Positions 1-5,111 of a stretch of DNA of 10,504 bases are shown here, piece after piece. This DNA comes from Verrucomicrobiota bacterium (GTDB taxonomy: Bacteria > Verrucomicrobiota > Verrucomicrobiia > Opitutales > Opitutaceae). The position numbers and the translations under genes are program-made. The stretch spans positions 1-10,504 of the forward strand of contig RFJS01000284.1 of assembly GCA_003694825.1 (NCBI GenBank), written 5' to 3'. Positions within the stretch are counted from its first letter, which is position 1. Each line of letters begins with the position of its first letter. The notes beneath the pieces were generated by a model. The model saw only the letters and a program-made list of their open reading frames with translations, had not been told where the DNA came from and did no database searches.

Positions 1-1493
1 CCGGCTTCCGCGAGGGCATGCGCGAGGCGGCGCGATTGCGCCTCGAGTTGTCCGTAGGTGAGGCGTTCGTCTCCGCACTCGAGGGCGATGCGGTCCGGGT
101 GGTCCGCGGCCTGGCGGAGCATGAAATCGTGGAGACGCAGGCCGGGCGGAAACGGCCGCGCCGTGGCGTTGAAGGTGTGCAGGACACACTCGATCTCTTC
201 GGGTGGACAGGCCGGCAGGTCGTCGACAGCCGTCTCGGGCGCGCGGAGCGCGGCGTGAAGGAGATGGAGCCAGCGGGCGACGAGTCGCCGGGCGGTTTCC
301 GCGGTGAAAAGGTCGCTGCGGTATTCGAGAAATCCATCGAACTCTCCGGCCGATTCGCTCTCGAGCCGGAGCGTCAGATCCCAGGCGGCGGTGCCCGGGT
401 CGACGAACCGATCGCGGAGCAGACCGGGAGACGCCGCTTCGCGGTCGCCTGGCGGGAGAATGGTGAGGATGTCGAAGAGCGGGGAGTGGCCCTCGACGCG
501 CGGCGGCCGCAGGGCGGTGAGAAGCGTGTCGAAAGACGGGGGTGGTGTCGCTGCGATCGCGTCGAGAAGCGCGGCGAGGTCGGCGGCGTGTTCGACGAAC
601 CGGGTCGATGGAGCGGTGCGGGTGCGGACCGGGCAGAGGTCGAGGTGAAAGCCCGCGACGGGGGGCGAGCCCGGCGGCGGCGCTTCCACGGCGAGTCCGG
701 TGACGATGTCGGACTGGGACGTGAGCCGGTGGAGCAGGGCCTGGCAGGCGGCGAGCAGGAGCGCGCCGGCCGGCAGGCCGAGTTGGCGGGCGCATCGGCG
801 CAATGCGTCGCGGAGTTCGGGCGAAAACAAGATGGGCACGCGGCGTCCGGTGACGAGAGGAAGGGGACGCCGCGGAAAGTCGGTGAGCAGCTCCAGGGCG
901 GGCGGCGCGTCGCGGAGACGTTCGAGCCAATCGTCGAGCGGGGCGGCCGTTCGCGGTGGAGGGGATGTCGGTGCGCCATCGGGAACTGGATACCGGCTGC
1001 CGGCGAGCCGATGGTCGACATCGCGGCGAAGGCGGCGGATGGAGGCGGCGTCGGCACAGAGATGGGGCGTGATGATGAGGAGGGCGCCGGGGGCGTTGTC
1101 GCGGCGCAGCAGGGTGCAGCGGGCGAGCGGCCCCCGGGCGAGGTCGAAGTGCTGGCGGCAGGCGCGGGCGGCGTGCCGGTCGATCTGTTGCTGAAAGGCG
1201 GCTTCATCGGAGCCTGCGGCGGTGGCATCGATGGTTTCCCACGTCAGCAGTGGCGATGCGGGGGCCGGGCTTTTTTGCGGGACACCATCTTCCTCGGTCC
1301 AGGTGCAGGCCCATGCGCGATGGTGTTGGGCGGCGGCGACAAAAGCCTCGTGGAGGCGGTCGGGAGTGATCGCGGCCGGGACACTCCAGGCGTAGCAGGC
1401 GGTGAGCGCGGGATTGGTCGGGGCCTGGCGGCAGGCCAGCCAGAGGCGGCGCTCCTGTGGACTGAGGGCGGTGGGAAGAGGGGGCGGCGGCAT
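1..1493 (-). CDS. Non-ribosomal peptide synthetase, N-terminal part (condensation domain plus start of adenylation domain); cut by window edge
   Basis: The minus-strand frame beginning with ATG at 1493-1491 is open for 497 codons and runs off the left edge. Residues about 8-430 read as an NRPS condensation domain, which in this family forms the peptide or acyl-amide bond between carrier-bound substrates. Visible landmarks are a C1-like LSPQERRLWL (10-19), HFDLARGPLARCTLLRR (115-131), the active-site region ITPHLCADAAS (141-151), TDFPRRPLPL (204-213), SDIVTGLAV (261-269), GFHLDLCPVRTRT (281-293) and HSPLFDILTIL (336-346). From about 437 an adenylation domain opens with FNATARPFPPG and the A1 motif LTYGQL (479-484), followed by RRLAHAL. 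The usual HHxxxDG motif is PHLCADA: the second His (H144) and the Asp (D148) are kept, while the first His and the Gly are lost. The spacing from this motif to DDWL (187-190) is shorter than usual. No docking domain precedes C1. No clear Shine-Dalgarno is seen. The gene lies 32 bases after the HupE-like gene on the same strand, suggesting co-transcription. Product unknown; the domain call is secure. Confidence 0.9.
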   Translation of the reverse strand, partial: MPPPPLPTALSPQERRLWLACRQAPTNPALTACYAWSVPAAITPDRLHEAFVAAAQHHRAWACTWTEEDGVPQKSPAPASPLLTWETIDATAAGSDEAAFQQQIDRHAARACRQHFDLARGPLARCTLLRRDNAPGALLIITPHLCADAASIRRLRRDVDHRLAGSRYPVPDGAPTSPPPRTAAPLDDWLERLRDAPPALELLTDFPRRPLPLVTGRRVPILFSPELRDALRRCARQLGLPAGALLLAACQALLHRLTSQSDIVTGLAVEAPPPGSPPVAGFHLDLCPVRTRTAPSTRFVEHAADLAALLDAIAATPPPSFDTLLTALRPPRVEGHSPLFDILTILPPGDREAASPGLLRDRFVDPGTAAWDLTLRLESESAGEFDGFLEYRSDLFTAETARRLVARWLHLLHAALRAPETAVDDLPACPPEEIECVLHTFNATARPFPPGLRLHDFMLRQAADHPDRIALECGDERLTYGQLEAQSRRLAHALAEA

Positions 1494-1525
1494 GCGGCGA
1501 CCGAGAGCGTTCGGATCAGCCGTGT

Positions 1526-2641
1526 TCAGAAAGGAAGCACCTCGATTTCAAACACGCGCTGGACGATCCATCCGACCGCGATCACGCCGATGAGCGCCGA
1601 GCCGAGGCGAAGTTTCACGGGTTGATAGAGGGCGTGGTCGCGGATCGTGAACGCGATGGGGAAGAAGACCGCGACGATGGCGAGCTGGCCGAGCTCCACG
1701 CCGAGGTTGAAGCTCACCAGGGCGATGGCGAGCGTGCCGGTGGGCAGCTGGAGGTCGGCGAGGACGTTGGCGAAGCCGAAACCGTGGATCAGCCCGAAAC
1801 CGAAGGCGACCAGCCACGCCCGGTCCCGCACGACGGGCCAGATGTTGTTGGCGGCGGCGAGCAGGACGGAGACGGCGATGACGGACTCGACCAGCTTTGC
1901 CGGGAGGGTGACGATCTGCAGGGCCGCGAGCGAGAGGGTCACGGAGTGCGCCACGGTGAAGGCGGTGACGACCTTGAGCACGTTGAGCAGCGCGTCGCGA
2001 AACCCGGGGACGGGATGCCAGCGGCCGTCGCGAAAGACGAGGACGGAGGGCAACAGCAGGGCGACGAGGAAGAGGATGTGGTCGATGCCGATCCAGATGT
2101 GCCAGACGCCCTCCCAGGTGAACTTTACGAACTGGCTGGCGGGCCCGGGCGCGACGGTGCTCGCGGTCCAGGCGGGCACTTCGTAGTTGAGCAGACCCAC
2201 TTGCGTGTGGCCGCCGGCCTCGAGGCTGGTCACGACTTTGTGCTGCGGATCGAAGCCGAAGAAATCGACATACTCGACCGTGAGCGACTCGGCGGCGCCG
2301 AGGTCGGCGGTGAAGGGGATCATGGTGTGGAGGCGTCCGTCGGTATCGACGCGCGCCGGGGCGCCGGCGGTGAATGCCACGGGGCGCCCGCCGGCGGTGA
2401 GCTTCAACCACGGCAGATCGGCGGCCCGGGGCGCGGTGCCTCCGGAGGCGGCGGCCCGGCTCTCGAGCATCAGTTCGACGGCGGCGAGATCGACATCCGC
2501 GATATGGACCTCGCCGAGGACGCGGCCGCTTTCGTCGACGCGGAGCACGAGAGAACTGGTGCCGGGCTGGTGGCCGAAGAGAGCGGCTGTCGCGGTGAGG
2601 CCGAGGGCAAGGAGGGCGAAGAGGAGGCGAAGGGAGGACAT
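1526..2641 (-). CDS. HupE/UreJ_2-family membrane protein (putative nickel/cobalt permease-like)
   Basis: The protein is 371 residues from the preferred ATG at 2641; the frame also allows an ATG at 2695 (389 residues). The shorter start is chosen because it opens directly with a signal-peptide-like segment (SSLRLLFALLALGLTATAALF), whereas the longer one adds a polar extension and overlaps the upstream gene. Residues about 25-175 form an exported beta-rich region. After this come family hallmarks in a multi-pass C-terminal half: GVWHIWIGIDHILFL (178-192), FTVAHSVTLSLA (228-239), FGFGLIHGFGFA (280-291) and FNLGVELGQ (311-319). The repeated His and Asp/Glu residues in these helices are characteristic of HupE/UreJ proteins, some of which act as Ni/Co permeases for hydrogenase or urease maturation. 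No hydrogenase or urease gene is visible here, so the substrate is an inference. The start lies 23 bases after the DUF4198 gene stop. A run of six C stands where a ribosome-binding site would be expected. Confidence 0.85.
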   Translation of the reverse strand: MSSLRLLFALLALGLTATAALFGHQPGTSSLVLRVDESGRVLGEVHIADVDLAAVELMLESRAAASGGTAPRAADLPWLKLTAGGRPVAFTAGAPARVDTDGRLHTMIPFTADLGAAESLTVEYVDFFGFDPQHKVVTSLEAGGHTQVGLLNYEVPAWTASTVAPGPASQFVKFTWEGVWHIWIGIDHILFLVALLLPSVLVFRDGRWHPVPGFRDALLNVLKVVTAFTVAHSVTLSLAALQIVTLPAKLVESVIAVSVLLAAANNIWPVVRDRAWLVAFGFGLIHGFGFANVLADLQLPTGTLAIALVSFNLGVELGQLAIVAVFFPIAFTIRDHALYQPVKLRLGSALIGVIAVGWIVQRVFEIEVLPF

Positions 2642-2664
2642 GATCGGGGGGATTTTTCGGGAAA

Positions 2665-3594
2665 TCAGCGGAGTTCGAAAACGAGCGTGGCCCATTCCGA
2701 GGCGTATTGGAAATCCGGATCGTCAGTGAGGCGTTCGAGATGAGTGAAGCTCAGCCACCAGACGCCGGGGCGGTCGAGGGTCACTTCGATCCGTCCTTCG
2801 GCATCGGAACGCAGACGGACGCGTCGTGGGACGGCATTGGTAAAGGCGGCTTTCTGCCGCGAGACGATGACGGGTTGGTCGGGCAGGGGTCTGCCGTGAA
2901 GCAGCAGGCGCAGAGGCAGCGTGTCGCCCGGTGCGAGCCGGTGCGGGTTGGCAAGCGGGAGAAATTCCGCGGGGTGGCCGAGCGGGACGGCCGACCAGGG
3001 CTCGGTCGCGCCATCGACGAGGAAGAGGGTTTTCGCGGATTTGCGGTAACGCTCGCGGATGATCGTGTCCGGATCCGTCAGACCGTGGTCGGCGATGGGT
3101 TCGCCATCGAGACCGATCTCGTGAAGGTAGGTCTCGAATGTCGCGGGGTCCATGGCGGCGCCGGCGAAGGGCAGGACCATGCCGACGGCGTGCGGGCCGG
3201 GCTCGCGGGGCGTTATGCGAAAGGAGGCGGTGAAGCGGCGGTCGATGCGTCCGAGCCAGGCCATGGCGCGCTGCCAGTAGCGCCAGGGGCGGCGGCCCCA
3301 GGTGGTGAGCGTCCAGGTATCCCGGGCGACTTCGTATCTGCCGGACGGGCCGGCGAGGTCGAGCCGGGTGGCGTCGGTGAGTTCGAGCCGGTAGTAGCTC
3401 TGGTCGAAGACGCCGTGAAAGACGACGACCTCGGCGGTGGTTCCCGAGGTGAGCGTGTAATCGTCGAGACGCAGGAAGGTGTCGTGGGCGGTGGCGGAGA
3501 GGGCGCCGAGGAGACCCACGAGCAGGGCGGCGAGTCCGAAGCATGGCCGCCGCGGCGGCATGGGCGAACGCGGGACGGGGTTGGAGGGAGGCAT
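2665..3594 (-). CDS. Exported DUF4198 (NikM-like) domain protein
   Basis: The protein is 309 residues from ATG 3594. An internal ATG at 3561 (residue 12) would also keep the export signal. An arginine-containing N-terminus and hydrophobic stretch (about 19-33, CFGLAALLVGLLGAL) end at SATAHDTF, a typical signal-peptide cleavage region leaving an N-terminal AHD as in many DUF4198 proteins. Family-like features follow: ATFETYLHEIGLDGEP (151-166), ERYRKSAKTLFLVDG (181-195), GHPAEFLPLANPHRLAPGD (206-224), a DAEGRIEVTLDRPGVW segment (264-279) resembling a carboxypeptidase-regulatory-like beta-sandwich, and a C-terminal SEWATLVFELR. DUF4198 proteins are periplasmic or surface proteins, and some members are associated with nickel or cobalt uptake (NikM-like). 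Its position directly upstream of a HupE-type permease supports a metal-related envelope role, but no substrate can be read from the sequence. No Shine-Dalgarno precedes either ATG; a run of seven C lies immediately upstream of ATG 3594. Confidence 0.82.
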   Translation of the reverse strand: MPPSNPVPRSPMPPRRPCFGLAALLVGLLGALSATAHDTFLRLDDYTLTSGTTAEVVVFHGVFDQSYYRLELTDATRLDLAGPSGRYEVARDTWTLTTWGRRPWRYWQRAMAWLGRIDRRFTASFRITPREPGPHAVGMVLPFAGAAMDPATFETYLHEIGLDGEPIADHGLTDPDTIIRERYRKSAKTLFLVDGATEPWSAVPLGHPAEFLPLANPHRLAPGDTLPLRLLLHGRPLPDQPVIVSRQKAAFTNAVPRRVRLRSDAEGRIEVTLDRPGVWWLSFTHLERLTDDPDFQYASEWATLVFELR

Positions 3595-3596
3595 GA

Positions 3597-3641
3597 GGGG
3601 GGGCGTGTGGGAGAGCGGGCGGAAACGGGCGGGGAGCGGGG
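3597..3641 (+). other. G-quadruplex-type motif in the gap before the DUF4198 gene
   Basis: The plus strand carries six G-tracts at 3597-3603, 3609-3611, 3617-3619, 3627-3629, 3631-3634 and 3638-3641. They are separated by loops of 5, 5, 7, 1 and 3 bases, so the canonical pattern of four or more tracts of at least three G with loops of 1-7 is met. It fills most of the 59-base gap between the 147-residue gene and the DUF4198 gene. The G-rich strand is the template for the leftward operon, so the RNA carries the C-rich complement. Structure formation is inferred; GC-rich genomes produce such motifs by chance more often. Confidence 0.5.
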
Positions 3642-3653
3642 AGGACGTGGCGG

Positions 3654-4097
3654 TCAGGCCGGCGGTTCTTCCAGGGGAGCGGGATCGAAGTCGCCGAGGC
3701 GAATCGACAGTTCGTGGAGACGCCGACTCACATGGGTTTGTTCATCGGCGCCGAGGTCGGCAAGGATGGAGTCAAGCAGTCGCCGGGAACGCGCGAAGGC
3801 CATGGCGGCCGCGGGCGGGTTGCCGAACCGGAGGTCGAGGTCACCGTGTTCGGCGAGGAGTTCGCCGAGCCAGAGCGTGCGCTGGACGCGAAGGTGTCCG
3901 CTCGCGGCGAGGAGGACCTCGAGGTGGTCGACGGGGAGGTGCAGGACGAGTTCGAGGGGCAGGCCGGTTTGCTCGAGGCAGCGAGAGGCGATTTCCCGGC
4001 GGGCCTCTTCGAGGCGGCCGCCTTCGCGGGCGGAGCGGATGGCGGTGATGGCGGCGGCGAGGTGTTCGAGCAGGCGGAGAATGTAGTCGGTATTCAA
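3654..4097 (-). CDS. Small hypothetical protein (147 aa), first gene of the minus-strand operon
   Basis: I do not recognise this protein firmly. The frame starts at TTG 4097, the only ordinary start codon between an upstream in-frame stop (TAA at 4127-4125) and residue 79, and it encodes a soluble, mostly helical, Leu/Arg/Glu-rich protein without signal peptide or membrane segment. The N-terminus MNTDYILRLLEHLAAAITAI followed by a charged helix resembles small uncharacterised proteins of the DUF6483 type; this is a memory-based suggestion and is weak. The middle (LPLELVLHLPVDHLEVLLAA) and the AxAFARSRRLLDSILADLG segment look like paired helices, as in TPR-like or four-helix folds. It is followed 59 bases later by the DUF4198 gene on the same strand, so it probably heads the operon. 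No Shine-Dalgarno is visible; five C lie 8-12 bases upstream of the TTG. Coding potential is supported by sensible amino-acid composition and placement, while overlapping frames give Arg/Ala-rich shadows. Confidence 0.7.
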   Translation of the reverse strand: MNTDYILRLLEHLAAAITAIRSAREGGRLEEARREIASRCLEQTGLPLELVLHLPVDHLEVLLAASGHLRVQRTLWLGELLAEHGDLDLRFGNPPAAAMAFARSRRLLDSILADLGADEQTHVSRRLHELSIRLGDFDPAPLEEPPA

Positions 4098-4141
4098 AAC
4101 GGTTGGGGGCGGTGTGCGCGGAATTTATGACAGGAACCGTT
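4098..4141. repeat. Inverted repeat AACGGTT/AACCGTT flanking the leftward start region
   Basis: AACGGTT at 4098-4104 is the exact reverse complement of AACCGTT at 4135-4141, with centres 37 bases apart. One arm lies between the candidate -35 and -10 and the other just upstream of the TTG start. It could be a two-site operator, but seven-base matches occur by chance and no flanking extension is shared. Confidence 0.25.
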
Positions 4142-4150
4142 GGTGAGCAA
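4122..4150 (-). promoter_or_regulatory. Weak sigma70-like promoter candidate for the leftward operon
   Basis: Read on the minus strand, TTGCTC (4150-4145) and TAAATT (4127-4122) are separated by exactly 17 bases. They match the -35 and -10 consensus at 3/6 and 4/6 positions. Transcription would begin near 4115, giving a leader of about 18 bases before the TTG start at 4097. The spacer contains one arm of the AACGGTT inverted repeat. Spacing is ideal but the hexamers are poor, so this is tentative. Confidence 0.3.
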
Positions 4151-4234
4151 CCGGAGCGATGCGATCGGGCGCGACGGGCTGCCCGGGGCGGGATGGCCGC
4201 CGGGAAGCGGGAGAAGCGGCGGCGCATGGCGCGA

Positions 4235-4246
4235 GCGGCCGGCCGC
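4235..4246. repeat. Perfect 12-bp palindrome GCGGCCGGCCGC
   Basis: This uninterrupted palindrome lies near the middle of the divergent intergenic region. It is perfectly self-complementary over 12 bases and stops at A4234/G4247. It might be a dimeric regulator site, but all-GC palindromes are common in DNA of this composition. Confidence 0.3.
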
Positions 4247-4360
4247 GGTGGGGCGTTGGCGGCGGAGGCGATTTTCGAACGAACGGACCGGAAATGAACA
4301 CGTGCGCCAGGGATGGGCTTGCCTCGTGCGTGACAACGATTCAGATCATACTCACTCCCG

Positions 4361-5050
4361 GTGCTCTGCGATCTTTACGAACCCACCCACTCTCACGAAC
4401 ATACGAACCGAATCGGCGTCATGGTCGTGGAAGACCACCCGATGGTGCGCGCCGGTTTGCGCGCGCTTTTCGATACGACCGATGAATTCAGGATCGTTGC
4501 CGAGGCCGCGAGCCATGAGGAGGCGGTGAGTGTTTACGCCGAGGTGCGGCCGGACGTCGTCTGCATCGACTTGATGCTCGGGGAGGACAATGGCCTGCTG
4601 CTGATCCGGGAGTTGAAACGGCTGGATCCCTCGGCGCGCATCCTCGTGGTATCGGTGCGCGACGAGAAGGCCTATGCCGAACGCTGCCTGCAGACGGGGG
4701 CGCTCGGTTATGTGATGAAGCGGGAGAAAAACGCGGCCGTGCTCGACGGCCTTCGCGCCGTGGCTCGCGGCGACATCTACGTGAGTGACGAGATGGCGAT
4801 GCATATCGTGATCAAGTCGCAGAAGGGGAAGGACACGGGTTCGGGGATCAACGCGCTCTCGGATCGGGAGCTGGAAGTGTTTCAACTCACGGGCATGGGC
4901 CTCTCCTCGCGGCAGATCGCCCAGCGGCTCAGGATCGGTATCAAGACAGTGGAGACGCATCGCGACAATATCCGGGCCAAGCTCGGGCTGCCGCACGCAG
5001 CGGCGCTGGTGCGGGAGGCGATGCTCTGGGTGCAGTCCAACGCCGAATAG
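4361..5050 (+). CDS. NarL/FixJ-family response regulator (receiver plus LuxR-type HTH)
   Basis: The protein is 229 residues from GTG 4361, the only ordinary start before the receiver core; ATG 4421 is possible but would begin inside the first beta strand (MVVEDH). The receiver domain spans about 17-135: the acidic pair E24/D25 with VMVVEDHPMVRAGL, phospho-acceptor D70 in VVCIDLMLG, S98 in ILVVSVRDE and K120 in GYVMKRE. These residues are all in place, so phosphorylation should be possible. The output domain (about 163-225) contains LSDRELEVFQL, SSRQIAQRLRI and the recognition helix region KTVETHRDNIRAKLGL, a typical GerE/LuxR DNA-binding helix-turn-helix. It is followed 61 bases later by a hybrid kinase gene on the same strand and is the natural partner of both kinases. 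It is transcribed divergently from the permease/NRPS operon, so that operon is a candidate target, although nothing in the sequence proves it. No Shine-Dalgarno is seen before the GTG. Confidence 0.93.
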   Translation: MLCDLYEPTHSHEHTNRIGVMVVEDHPMVRAGLRALFDTTDEFRIVAEAASHEEAVSVYAEVRPDVVCIDLMLGEDNGLLLIRELKRLDPSARILVVSVRDEKAYAERCLQTGALGYVMKREKNAAVLDGLRAVARGDIYVSDEMAMHIVIKSQKGKDTGSGINALSDRELEVFQLTGMGLSSRQIAQRLRIGIKTVETHRDNIRAKLGLPHAAALVREAMLWVQSNAE

Positions 5051-5098
5051 AGCGCGGCGGGCCGGGAGTGGGCGAGGGGAGCGGGCGGACGTGCCGGT

Positions 5099-5103
5099 GG
5101 AGG
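5099..5103 (+). promoter_or_regulatory. Shine-Dalgarno GGAGG deciding the start of the first hybrid kinase
   Basis: GGAGG ends 8 bases before ATG 5112. It lies within the codons that would be used if translation began at GTG 5091, which argues for the ATG. It is the only strong ribosome-binding site I could see among the six genes. Confidence 0.6.
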
Positions 5104-5111
5104 CGCAAGCG

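Larger units (their letters stand above)
4098..4360. other. Divergent intergenic region between the minus-strand operon and the response-regulator gene
   Basis: These 263 bases contain no convincing gene. Short frames here are Arg/Gly/Ala-rich and lack any recognisable start context. The region must carry the 5' signals for the leftward operon and probably those for the rightward signalling operon. Visible elements are a weak leftward promoter candidate (4122-4150), a 7-bp inverted repeat (AACGGTT at 4098-4104 and AACCGTT at 4135-4141) and a perfect 12-bp palindrome (4235-4246). I found no well-spaced sigma70-type promoter for the rightward gene. Confidence 0.6.

Noticed and set aside
374..1228. 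Minus-strand open frame (284 codons) inside the NRPS gene
   Set aside because: It is a Pro/Ser/Arg-rich translation in a different frame from the NRPS. The true frame starts at 1493 and shows conserved motifs throughout.
18..1625. Long plus-strand open frame (535 codons) over the NRPS region
   Set aside because: Its translation is Gly/Arg/Glu-rich with no family-like motifs. The opposite strand in another frame gives a clear condensation-adenylation protein, so this is an antisense shadow caused by high GC.
1622..2743. Plus-strand open frame (373 codons) opposite the HupE-like gene
   Set aside because: It is an Asp/Glu/Gly-rich shadow; the minus strand encodes recognisable HupE/UreJ motifs.
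4308..4323. Possible sigma54-type promoter (TTGCC preceded by GG-containing element) upstream of the response regulator
   Set aside because: The -24 element (CAGGGA where TGGCAC is expected) matches poorly, and no other support exists.
4330..4352. GTGACA and CATACT as sigma70 elements for the response regulator
   Set aside because: Each resembles a consensus hexamer, but they are only 11 bases apart, too close to work together.
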